This document shows, in pieces, positions 1-5,967 of a stretch of DNA of 7,228 nt. The position numbers and the translations under genes are program-made. The DNA is from Alphaproteobacteria bacterium (GTDB lineage Bacteria > Pseudomonadota > Alphaproteobacteria > Rhodobacterales > Rhodobacteraceae). The notes under the pieces were generated by a model. That model was not told the origin of the DNA. It was given only the letters and a program-made list of their open reading frames with translations, and searched no databases. Location of the stretch: NCBI GenBank assembly GCA_030428025.1, contig JAUIBJ010000164.1:1-7228 (forward strand). Direction: 5' to 3'. Position 1 is the stretch's first letter. Each line of letters begins with the position of its first letter.

Positions 1-222
1 CCGTCCGACTTCTATCTAGAAATCCGGCTGAAGGCCGCCAAGGGCTGGTTGCTGAACTCCACCGAGCCGATGGAGGGAATCGCAGAAAAGGTTGGTTTTT
101 CAAGCCTTTCCCATTTCAGCCGCAGCTTCAAGGCATGGGCTGGCGAAGCCCCATCGGCCATCCGTCGGCGCCAAAGGGAGAAGGTTGTCGGCAGGATGCA
201 AAACATTGGCCGGCCGCTGTAA
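1..222 (+). CDS. AraC-family transcriptional regulator, C-terminal fragment (5' end outside window)
   Basis: Frame 1 is open from base 1 to a TAA at 220-222, giving the last 73 residues of a protein whose start lies upstream. The fragment holds the second helix-turn-helix of the AraC/XylS DNA-binding domain: a segment reading GIAEKVGFSSLSHFSRSFKA (residues about 26-45), followed by WAGEAPSAIRRRQ. This matches the family pattern of a helix beginning 'IA..vGF.s.SHFSR.F' and ending 'G.sPs..R'. The SHFSR form is common in the GlxA-like branch, which includes regulators of betaine and carnitine catabolism (GbdR, CdhR). The ligand-sensing N-terminal domain is not in the window, so the inducer cannot be inferred from this fragment. 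The gene is co-directional with and 89 nt upstream of the transporter operon, which makes it the natural candidate regulator. I am confident of the family, less so of the subfamily, and regulation of the operon is inference. Confidence 0.9.
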   Translation, partial: PSDFYLEIRLKAAKGWLLNSTEPMEGIAEKVGFSSLSHFSRSFKAWAGEAPSAIRRRQREKVVGRMQNIGRPL

Positions 223-250
223 CACCTTTCCCGAAAGATCAGACTAAAAG

Positions 251-309
251 CCTGTCCAACGGAGGATCGCCGGAAGCGTCCTCCCTGATGGAACCTTCGA
301 AAGGACAGG
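251..309 (+). promoter_or_regulatory. Structured 5' leader with nested inverted repeats over the first permease's ribosome-binding site
   Basis: Two inverted repeats are nested in the 89-nt gap between the regulator and the first permease. The inner one pairs GGAGGA (261-266) plus CGC (268-270) with GCG (276-278) plus TCCTCC (279-284): nine GC-rich pairs, one bulged T at 267 and a five-base CGGAA loop. The outer one pairs CCTGTCC (251-257) perfectly with GGACAGG (303-309), which covers part of the AAGGA Shine-Dalgarno (301-305) of the permease starting at 312. A short competing pairing, CCTT (294-297) with AAGG (301-304), also involves the Shine-Dalgarno. In RNA this could limit translation of the importer; in DNA the inner dyad could be an operator. 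No T-run follows the hairpin, so a classic intrinsic terminator is unlikely. I recognise no known riboswitch class. The pairing is seen in the sequence; function is inference. Confidence 0.4.
300..305 (+). promoter_or_regulatory. Ribosome-binding site that fixes the start of the first permease at 312
   Basis: AAAGGA ends 6 nt before the ATG at 312. Upstream in-frame ATGs at 288 and 135 lack a comparably spaced Shine-Dalgarno: the GGAGG at 261-265 is 22 nt from the ATG at 288, and the one at 135 lies inside the regulator gene. The same CGAAAGGAC string recurs before the ATPase start (978-986). Confidence 0.75.
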
Positions 310-311
310 GC

Positions 312-962
312 ATGGAGACGATTCAATTCGTCTTGAACAACCTCCCGGTGATCGCGGACATGGCCGTCGAGCATATCTCGATCGTCGCCGTTGCGGTCGG
401 GCTGGCCATTCTGACGGGCGTGCCGATCGGTATCGCCATCACCCAGAACCGGGCGGTTGCCGACGCGGTGCTCTATGTCGCCTCGATCATCGTGACAATC
501 CCGTCCATCGCGCTCTTCGGCCTGATGATCCCGGTTCTTTCGCTGATCGGGCAGGGCATCGGCTGGCTGCCGGCGGTGATCGCCATCCTGCTCTATTCGC
601 AGCTGCCCATTGTGCGCAACACCTACACAGCCATCACCAATGTCGACCCCGCCCTTCGCGAGGCCGCCCGCGGCATGGGCATGACCGCGATGCAGCGCCT
701 TTGGCAGGTCGAAATCCCAATCGCTGTGCCGGTGATCATGGCCGGCGTGCGCACCGCCGTGGTCATGAATATCGGCGTCGCCGCCATCGCCGCCTATATC
801 GGCGCCGGCGGTCTGGGCGTGCTCATCTCCCGCGGGATCACCCAGACCGATCCGCGCCAACTCATCGCCGGGGCGGTCGCGGTATCGCTGCTCGCCATCC
901 TGGCCGACTGGGTGCTGCTGCAAGTGCAGAAGCGCCTGACCCCTGCCGGCCTGACCCGCTGA
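312..962 (+). CDS. ABC transporter permease, OpuB/YehW (glycine betaine/choline-type) family
   Basis: This encodes a 216-residue inner-membrane permease of the binding-protein-dependent transport family, in the size range of OpuBB/OpuBD proteins. Hydrophobic stretches lie at about residues 20-42, 53-80, 86-100, 138-170 and 183-203, consistent with five or more membrane segments. The cytoplasmic coupling loop that contacts the ATPase is visible as REAARGMGMTAMQRLWQVEI (116-135), the EAA motif. The preceding LPIVRNTYTAI is typical of the betaine/choline branch. I chose the ATG at 312 because of the AAAGGA just upstream and because a start at 135 would overlap the regulator gene; a start at 288 would add only eight residues. 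It is the first gene of the transporter set and lies 31 nt before the ATPase. It probably forms a heterodimer with the second permease (2139-2861). The substrate class is inferred from family, not from the permease itself. Confidence 0.92.
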   Translation: METIQFVLNNLPVIADMAVEHISIVAVAVGLAILTGVPIGIAITQNRAVADAVLYVASIIVTIPSIALFGLMIPVLSLIGQGIGWLPAVIAILLYSQLPIVRNTYTAITNVDPALREAARGMGMTAMQRLWQVEIPIAVPVIMAGVRTAVVMNIGVAAIAAYIGAGGLGVLISRGITQTDPRQLIAGAVAVSLLAILADWVLLQVQKRLTPAGLTR

Positions 963-993
963 CGCAACGCCTCTCCCGAAAGGACCACCCCCG

Positions 994-2121
994 ATGATCC
1001 GCCTCGAAAACCTGACCAAGACCTTCAAAACCCCGAGCGGTACCGTGACCGCCGCCGACAATGTCACCATGGAGGTGCCGTCGGGCGAGATATGCATCCT
1101 GCTCGGCCCGTCCGGCTGCGGCAAAACCACTGCGCTCAAGATGATCAACCGCCTGATCCCGCCCACCAGCGGCCAGATCTTCATCAATGGCGAAGACACC
1201 TCCCGGCTCAATGACATCGAGCTGCGCCGCAAGATCGGCTATGTGATCCAGCAGATCGGCCTGTTTCCGAACATGACGATCGAGGAGAACATCTGCGTGG
1301 TTCCCCGCCTTCTGGGCTGGGACATGAAAAAGGCCAGGACGCGCGCCTCCGAATTGCTCGATCTGGTCGGACTCGACCCAAACCAGTTTCTCCGCCGCTA
1401 TCCCAAGGAGCTGTCGGGCGGACAACAGCAGCGCGTGGGCGTGATCCGGGCGCTGGCCGCCGATCCGCCCGTGATGCTGATGGACGAGCCCTTCGGCGCC
1501 ATCGACCCGATCAACCGCGAGATCATTCAGGACGAGTTCCTGAAGATGCAGGCTGAGCTGAAGAAGACCATCATGTTCGTCAGCCACGACATCGACGAGG
1601 CGGTGAAGATGGGCGACAAGATCGCCATCTTCCGGGCCGGCAAGATCGAGCAATACGACAGCCCCGACCGGATCCTCGCGCATCCCGCCAACCCCTTCGT
1701 GGCAGATTTCGTGGGCGCGGACCGCACCCTGAAACGGCTGCGGCTGGTCACCGCCGAGGATGTGGTCGACGCCGAGGCCCCGGTCATCGCCCGGCAGGGC
1801 AAGGTGGCCGACGCGGCAGCGATGCTGCAGGCCAGCGGTCACCGCATCGCCGTGGTGATCGACGCCGATCACCGCCCCGTGGGCTATCTGACCGCCGACG
1901 AGATCGAGGGCGCCCGCGGCAGCGTGGCCGAACTGGCCCATCCGCTGCCCGCGACCGTGCCGGTGCGCGCCGACCTGCGCGCCGTCGTGTCCGAGATGTT
2001 CGCCCATGACACCATGTGGCTGGCCTGCGTCGACGACAACGGCCGCTTCGTGGGCACCGTCACCCAGCCCGCGGTCACCCGCGCGCTCGGCGCCACCTAC
2101 CGCCGGGCCGACGCGGCCTGA
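994..2121 (+). CDS. ABC transporter ATP-binding protein with C-terminal tandem CBS domains (OpuBA/OpuCA/ProV-like)
   Basis: This 375-residue protein powers the importer by ATP hydrolysis on the cytoplasmic face. All nucleotide-binding motifs are intact: Walker A GPSGCGKTT (38-46), Q-loop at Q86/Q87, signature LSGGQQQR (140-147), Walker B VMLMDEP (160-166), D-loop GAIDP (168-172) and switch His in VSHDID (H198). The phrase FGAIDPINR after Walker B and the PSGEICILLGPSGCGKTT region are typical of quaternary-amine transporter ATPases. Residues about 250-367 form two CBS repeats, with cores near AVVIDADHRPVGYLTADEI and LACVDDNGRFVGTVTQPAV. In the lactococcal OpuA homologue such domains sense ionic strength. 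The C-terminus here is short (TYRRADAA) with no acidic tail. The start is supported by AAAGGA at 979-984, nine nt upstream of the ATG. The second permease follows after 17 nt. Confidence 0.96.
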   Translation: MIRLENLTKTFKTPSGTVTAADNVTMEVPSGEICILLGPSGCGKTTALKMINRLIPPTSGQIFINGEDTSRLNDIELRRKIGYVIQQIGLFPNMTIEENICVVPRLLGWDMKKARTRASELLDLVGLDPNQFLRRYPKELSGGQQQRVGVIRALAADPPVMLMDEPFGAIDPINREIIQDEFLKMQAELKKTIMFVSHDIDEAVKMGDKIAIFRAGKIEQYDSPDRILAHPANPFVADFVGADRTLKRLRLVTAEDVVDAEAPVIARQGKVADAAAMLQASGHRIAVVIDADHRPVGYLTADEIEGARGSVAELAHPLPATVPVRADLRAVVSEMFAHDTMWLACVDDNGRFVGTVTQPAVTRALGATYRRADAA

Positions 2122-2125
2122 GACC

Positions 2126-2131
2126 GGAGAG
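2126..2131 (+). promoter_or_regulatory. Ribosome-binding site that fixes the start of the second permease at 2139
   Basis: GGAGAG ends 7 nt before the ATG at 2139. The frame stays open upstream to an ATG at 2016, but that start lies deep inside the ATPase gene and would add an arginine-rich, non-membrane extension that looks like shadow coding. Confidence 0.7.
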
Positions 2132-2138
2132 AACCCCA

Positions 2139-2861
2139 ATGCGCAGCATTCCCACCCTGCCGGCCTGGCTTGTCCCGGCCGCCGCCTTCGCACTCGGCAT
2201 CTGGATCACCTCCGCCGGGCTGATCGACCGGATCGCCGAATACTGGGAGGATATCGTCTTTCTCAGCCAGCAGCACATGGTGCTGGTGGCGGCCTCTGGC
2301 GGGTCGGCCATCCTGATCGGCATCCCTGTCGGCATCTGGCTGTCGCGGCCTTCGATGGAGCGGCGCGCGGAAACCGTCATGCAGATCTTCAACATCGGCA
2401 CAACCATCCCCACGCTGGCGGTGATCGCACTGTCGATGACGGTACTCGGCATCGGTTTTGCGCCGGCCTTCTTCGGGCTCTTCGTGGCCTCGCTGCTGCC
2501 GATCGTACGCAACACCTATGCCGGGCTTCTGGCGGTGCCCTCGCACCTGAAGGAGGCCGCCACCGGCATGGGCATGACCGGCGCCCAGATCCTCTGGCGG
2601 GTCGAGCTGCCCAACGCGCTCTACGTGATCTTTTCCGGCGTGCGCACCGCGCTCGCCATCAATGTCGGGACCACGCCGCTTGCCTTTCTGATCGGCGGCG
2701 GCGGGCTTGGCGAACTGATTTTCACCGGCATCGACCTGATGGATACCGGCATGCTGCTGGCGGGTGCGATCCCGACCGCGCTGCTGGCGGTGTTTGTGGA
2801 TTTCCTGACGGGACAGGGCCAACTGCGCCTCATTCCCAAGGGTGTGAACCCGCTGCGATAA
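2139..2861 (+). CDS. Second ABC transporter permease, OpuB/YehW family
   Basis: This 240-residue inner-membrane protein is homologous to the first permease: both carry LPIVRNTYA/T, a GMGMT coupling loop, and an internal GVRTA followed by a glycine-rich GGGLG segment. It has an extra N-terminal hydrophobic helix (about residues 8-27), further membrane segments at about 47-68, 88-105, 108-124, 161-190 and 204-222, and an EAA loop at KEAATGMGMTGAQILWRVEL (138-157). Two diverged permeases flanking one ATPase suggest a heterodimeric channel, as in the OsmF-YehYXW and OpuB/OpuC systems. I chose the ATG at 2139, 17 nt after the ATPase stop, because GGAGAG lies 7 nt upstream; the longer open frame runs through the ATPase gene. 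The binding-protein gene follows after 41 nt. Confidence 0.92.
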   Translation: MRSIPTLPAWLVPAAAFALGIWITSAGLIDRIAEYWEDIVFLSQQHMVLVAASGGSAILIGIPVGIWLSRPSMERRAETVMQIFNIGTTIPTLAVIALSMTVLGIGFAPAFFGLFVASLLPIVRNTYAGLLAVPSHLKEAATGMGMTGAQILWRVELPNALYVIFSGVRTALAINVGTTPLAFLIGGGGLGELIFTGIDLMDTGMLLAGAIPTALLAVFVDFLTGQGQLRLIPKGVNPLR

Positions 2862-2902
2862 TCAAGGCGGGCAACCGGGCTTTACGATAGGAGACGCCCT
2901 CA

Positions 2903-3787
2903 ATGCTCAAGACCCTCAAAACCGCTCTGGCCGGCCTCGCCCTTGTGGGCACCGCCATGGGCGCCCAGGCAGCCGACATCGTCGTCGGCGGCAAGAACTT
3001 CACCGAACAGCAACTGCTCTCGTCGATCACCGAGCAGCTTCTCGAAGCAAAGGGCTATGACGTCGACAACCGTGCCGGCATGGGCTCTGCCGCCGTCCGG
3101 CAGGCGATGGAAAATGGCCAGATCGACGTCTACTGGGAATATACCGGCACCTCGCTCATCACCTACAACAAGGTGGAAGGCACGTTCAGCGCCGACGAGA
3201 CCTATGCCAAGGTCAAGGAAATGGACGGCGAGAAGGGCATCGTCTGGCTCGACCCCTCGAAGGCCAACAACACCTATGCGCTGGCCATGCGCGCAGCCGA
3301 TGCGAAAGAAAAGGGCATTGAATCGCTTTCCGACCTTGCCGAGCGCGTCAACAACGAAGGCGACCTGACCTTCGGGTCGAATGCCGAATTCTACGCTCGC
3401 GCAGACGGCCTGAAACCGCTGCAGGACGCCTACGGCTTCGAATTCGGCCGCTCGAACGTCAAACGCATGGATACCGGCCTTGTCTATCAGGCGCTGAAGG
3501 ATGGTCAGGTCGATGTGGGTCTGGTCTTCGCCACCGACGGGCGCATCCCCGCCTTCGACTTCACGGTGCTGGCAGACGACAAAGGCTATTTCCCCGCCTA
3601 TGCGCTGGCCCCCGTGGTCCGGCAGGAGGTTCTGGATGCCAACCCCGAACTGGCCGGCACCCTCAACGAGGTCGCCGCGATCCTGAATGACGACGTGATG
3701 GCCGCCCTCAATGCCCGCGTCGATGTCGAGAAGGTCTCGGTCGAGAACGTCGCCGCCGAGTTCCTCAAGGAGCATGGCCTGAACTGA
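2903..3787 (+). CDS. Periplasmic substrate-binding protein, OpuAC/OsmF (quaternary ammonium-type) family
   Basis: This 294-residue secreted protein captures the substrate for the importer. Residues 1-23 form a classic signal peptide: LK.LK at the start, a hydrophobic core (ALAGLALVGTAMG) and an AQA|AD cleavage site. There is no lipobox cysteine, which fits a soluble periplasmic protein of a Gram-negative. The mature protein opens with DIVVGGKNFTEQ, the family hallmark, and then shows YWEYTGT (77-83), AEFYARADGLKPLQDAYGF (161-179) and FATDGRIPAFDF (209-220), all diagnostic of the OpuAC/OsmF/ProX-type fold. It is rich in aromatic residues, as expected for a cation-pi cage, but I cannot assign cage residues without a structure alignment. 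AGGAG at 2889-2893 lies nine nt before the ATG. A GC hairpin follows the stop. The ligand could be glycine betaine, choline, carnitine, butyrobetaine, a sulfonium analogue, or a non-betaine ligand, as known for some relatives. Confidence 0.95.
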   Translation: MLKTLKTALAGLALVGTAMGAQAADIVVGGKNFTEQQLLSSITEQLLEAKGYDVDNRAGMGSAAVRQAMENGQIDVYWEYTGTSLITYNKVEGTFSADETYAKVKEMDGEKGIVWLDPSKANNTYALAMRAADAKEKGIESLSDLAERVNNEGDLTFGSNAEFYARADGLKPLQDAYGFEFGRSNVKRMDTGLVYQALKDGQVDVGLVFATDGRIPAFDFTVLADDKGYFPAYALAPVVRQEVLDANPELAGTLNEVAAILNDDVMAALNARVDVEKVSVENVAAEFLKEHGLN

Positions 3788-3798
3788 GGCCGCTCATT

Positions 3799-3823
3799 CC
3801 GGGGGCGCGCCGCGCGCCCCCGG
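3799..3823 (+). terminator. GC-rich perfect hairpin after the binding-protein gene (partial terminator or mRNA-stabilising stem)
   Basis: CCGGGGGCGCG (3799-3809) pairs perfectly with CGCGCCCCCGG (3813-3823) around a three-base CCG loop, starting 11 nt after the stop codon of the binding-protein gene. It is the most stable stem visible in the window. It lacks a following T-run; the next bases are TCACCTCCTCCCC. It is therefore not a textbook intrinsic terminator. It could attenuate transcription into the enzyme genes, or protect the 3' end of the transporter mRNA so that binding protein is made in excess, as is common in ABC operons. The hairpin is seen directly; its role is inference. Confidence 0.6.
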
Positions 3824-3861
3824 TCACCTCCTCCCCAACCTTCCCTCAAAGGGCTCTCGTC

Positions 3862-4740
3862 ATGACCGCACGCAAACTCAATGTCGGCGCCGCCCAGTTC
3901 GCCAGCGAAATCGGCGATGTCGATGCCAACATGGACCGCCATCTAGACTGGATCGCGCGCGGTCATGAGGCGGGCCTCGATCTTCTGGTTCTTCCCGAGC
4001 TTTCGCTCACCGGCCATCACGGCGGCGAGTATGTGCTCGACTGCGCGATGAAACGCACCGATCCGCGACTGACGCGTCTGGCCGAGGCCGCGGGCGACAT
4101 GGCCACGGTGGTCAGCTTCATCGAGGAAGGTCCTGCCGCGCAGTTCTACAACGCCTCCGCCGTGCTCCGGAACGGGCGCATGGTGCATATCCACCGCAAG
4201 GTGAACCTGCCCACCTACGGCAAGCTGGAAGAGGCCAAATACGTGGCCCCCGGCCGGTTCGTGGAAACCTGGGAGATCGACGAGGACTGGCGCGCCGGTC
4301 TTCTGATCTGCGCCGATGCCTGGAACCCGGCGCTGACCCACCTGGCCTTTCTGCATGGCGCCACGCTGCTGATCACCCCGGTCAGTTCCGGCGTCGAGGC
4401 GGTGGGCGCCGATTTCGACAACCCCGCCGGCTGGGCCCTGACCATCCGCTTCTACGCGATGATGTACGGCGCGCCGGTGATCATGGCCAACCGCACCGGC
4501 ACCGAGCAGGGGCTGACCTTCTGGGGCGGCTCGCGCATCGTCGACCCGTTCGGCCGCGAACTGGCCGTCGCCGGCACCGGCGAGGAGCTGATCACCGCGA
4601 CGCTCGACTATGCCACCCTGCGCCGGGCGCGGCACCTGCTGCCCACCGTGCGCGACAGTAATATCAGCCTTATCCACCGCGAAACCGCCCGCCTGATCGA
4701 CAATCTGGGCGTGCCCGATTTCGTCCGCGACGACGCCTGA
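3862..4740 (+). CDS. Nitrilase-superfamily C-N hydrolase (amidase/carbamoylase-like), substrate unknown
   Basis: This 292-residue cytoplasmic enzyme has the full nitrilase-superfamily core. The catalytic triad is visible as Glu46 in LLVLPELSLTG, Lys113 in HIHRKVNLPTYG and Cys150 in LLICADAWNP, with a further Glu at 123/124 where the family's second Glu sits. WGGSRIVDPFGREL (221-234) and PTVRDSNISLIHRE (261-274) are typical C-terminal core and dimer-interface motifs. Members hydrolyse amides, carbamoyl amides or nitriles through a thioester. The KVNLPTYG...APG stretch resembles the glutaminase domain of NAD synthetase, but there is no synthetase domain, so it is a stand-alone hydrolase. AAGGG at 3849-3853 precedes the ATG by eight nt. 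It is 74 nt downstream of the transporter and its stop overlaps the Shine-Dalgarno of the dehydrogenase gene, so its work is probably tied to that enzyme. The most plausible role is releasing a carboxylate from an imported amide-like precursor, or an amide produced in the pathway; this is inference. Confidence 0.9.
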   Translation: MTARKLNVGAAQFASEIGDVDANMDRHLDWIARGHEAGLDLLVLPELSLTGHHGGEYVLDCAMKRTDPRLTRLAEAAGDMATVVSFIEEGPAAQFYNASAVLRNGRMVHIHRKVNLPTYGKLEEAKYVAPGRFVETWEIDEDWRAGLLICADAWNPALTHLAFLHGATLLITPVSSGVEAVGADFDNPAGWALTIRFYAMMYGAPVIMANRTGTEQGLTFWGGSRIVDPFGRELAVAGTGEELITATLDYATLRRARHLLPTVRDSNISLIHRETARLIDNLGVPDFVRDDA

Positions 4741-4743
4741 GGA
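4739..4743 (+). promoter_or_regulatory. Ribosome-binding site overlapping the hydrolase stop codon
   Basis: GAGGA uses the last two bases of the hydrolase TGA (4738-4740) and ends 8 nt before the dehydrogenase ATG at 4752. This arrangement favours translational coupling and places the hydrolase and dehydrogenase on one transcript. Confidence 0.65.
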
Positions 4744-4751
4744 CACCTGAC

Positions 4752-5942
4752 ATGCGTGATTTCTTTCTCAACGACGAAGACCGGGCCTTCCGTGCCGAAG
4801 CCCGCGACTTCCTGGCCCGCGAACTGGCCCCGCGCTGCGATGCGATCGAGCGCGACGAGGATTGGGAGGCGGTCAAATCCGTCGTCCGGGCCCTGGGCGA
4901 GGCGGGTTACATGAAGCTGATGTTCGCCGATCTCTACGAGGGGCCGGTCTCGAAGCCGGGCCTGACCCATGCGACCATCCTGTCGGAGGAGGCGGCCCAT
5001 CTCAACTACGCCTTCGAGACGACGATCGCCACCGCGCTGTCCTGCGCCTATCCGCTGCATGCGCACGCCCGGCCCGCCCTGCGCGAGGCCTATCTCACCC
5101 CGATCCTGGAAGGCCGGGCCGTCGGTTCGATCTGCATGACCGAGCCCAACGTGGGCTCCGACAGCGCCGGGATGGAAACCCGCATCCGCTTCGACGAGCA
5201 GACCCGCGAATGGGTGATCGACGGCTTCAAGCGCTATATCTCCAACGCCACCAAGGCCGATGTCTATATCGTCTGGGGCATCACCGACGCCGATGTGGCT
5301 CCGCAGAAGGGCATGACGGCGGTGGTGGTGCCGGCCGACACACCCGGCCTGTCCTTCCCGCGCACCTACGATTTCATGGGCCGGCGCGGCTGTGTCGTGG
5401 GCGAGGTCAGTTTCGACGGCGTGCGGGTTCCGGAAGAGAACCTGCTGGGCGAGGTGAACGGCGGCTTTCGCATCATGCTGGGCGCCTTCAATTTCGAGCG
5501 CGTGATCCTTGGCGGTTCGGGCCTGGGCGTCGCCCGCTCGGCCTTCGAGATCGCCAAGCATCACGCCGAAACGCGGGTGAGCTTCGGCCAGAAGCTGGGC
5601 CAGAAACAGCTGATCTGGGACATGATCGCGCAGATGAGCTGGCGCATCGACGCGGCCGAGCTGCTGACCCATCGGGCGGCGAAGATGTACGATTCCGGCA
5701 TCGGCGGCAAGGAACTGATGCGGGAGGCCAGCCAGGCCAAGCTGGTGGCCACCGAAACGGCGGTGTTCTGCACCGACCGCACCGTGCAGATCCTCGGCGG
5801 CGACGGCGTGACGCGCCAGTATGGCCGGGCCGAACAGCTTTACCGCGACGCCCGCGCGCTGCCCATCGTCGGCGGTTCGTCGGAGATGTGCAAATACCTG
5901 ATCGCGGCCAGCGAGATGCCGTCGATCAAACCCAACCTTTGA
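4752..5942 (+). CDS. Acyl-CoA dehydrogenase family flavoprotein (IVD/CaiA-like active site)
   Basis: This 396-residue protein is full length for the acyl-CoA dehydrogenase family: FAD-dependent enzymes that introduce an alpha,beta double bond into an acyl-CoA and pass electrons to electron-transfer flavoprotein. Visible landmarks are the flavin/substrate signature ICMTEPNVGSDSAG (127-140), the R275-x-x-F-G-Q segment, and the C-terminal signature QILGGDGVTRQYGRAEQLYRDAR (346-368). The usual catalytic Glu of the 'EGT' motif is missing: IVGGSSEM (372-379) has Gly374 there. Instead Glu249 in FNFER (246-250) sits where isovaleryl-CoA and long-chain dehydrogenases place their base. The FxxER and GGSxEM pair also recalls CaiA, the crotonobetainyl-CoA reductase of carnitine metabolism. 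No ETF genes are in the window. Neighbouring ligase and betaine-type importer suggest a short zwitterionic acyl-CoA substrate, which is inference. The start follows GAGGA by eight nt and the ligase gene begins 25 nt after the stop. Confidence 0.93.
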   Translation: MRDFFLNDEDRAFRAEARDFLARELAPRCDAIERDEDWEAVKSVVRALGEAGYMKLMFADLYEGPVSKPGLTHATILSEEAAHLNYAFETTIATALSCAYPLHAHARPALREAYLTPILEGRAVGSICMTEPNVGSDSAGMETRIRFDEQTREWVIDGFKRYISNATKADVYIVWGITDADVAPQKGMTAVVVPADTPGLSFPRTYDFMGRRGCVVGEVSFDGVRVPEENLLGEVNGGFRIMLGAFNFERVILGGSGLGVARSAFEIAKHHAETRVSFGQKLGQKQLIWDMIAQMSWRIDAAELLTHRAAKMYDSGIGGKELMREASQAKLVATETAVFCTDRTVQILGGDGVTRQYGRAEQLYRDARALPIVGGSSEMCKYLIAASEMPSIKPNL

Positions 5943-5967
5943 CCCCCCTCATCAGGAATCCCAAGCG

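Noticed and set aside
135..311. Upstream extension of the first permease to an ATG at 135 (or at 288)
   Set aside because: The 135 start lies inside the AraC-family gene and gives a non-membrane, unconserved leader. The 288 start has no suitably spaced Shine-Dalgarno. The 312 start has AAAGGA at good distance.
223..311. Sigma-70-type promoter in the gap before the first permease
   Set aside because: I could not find a -35/-10 pair with acceptable spacing. A promoter may exist, or the operon may be transcribed with the regulator, but none can be supported by eye.
12..1232. Minus-strand open frame (406 codons) crossing the regulator, leader and first permease
   Set aside because: It spans two real genes and a leader on the opposite strand and its residues show no domain.
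2016..2138. Upstream extension of the second permease into the ATPase gene
   Set aside because: The extra 41 residues are Arg/His/Pro-rich shadow sequence, and the GGAGAG before 2139 supports the shorter form.
862..2193. Long minus-strand open frame (443 codons) opposite the ATPase gene
   Set aside because: It has low-complexity Gly/Ala/His/Asp-rich composition with no recognisable domain, and lies antisense to a gene with every ABC ATPase motif. This is the usual antisense shadow of high-GC3 coding DNA.
3862..4740. NAD synthetase or glutaminase subunit reading of the hydrolase
   Set aside because: The Lys-region motif resembles NadE glutaminase domains, but the protein ends after the nitrilase fold and no synthetase domain or NAD-biosynthesis gene is adjacent.
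5487..5893. Catalytically dead acyl-CoA dehydrogenase, because the EGT Glu is missing
   Set aside because: A Glu occupies the known alternative base position (Glu249), and the flavin and C-terminal signatures are intact, so an active enzyme is the better reading.
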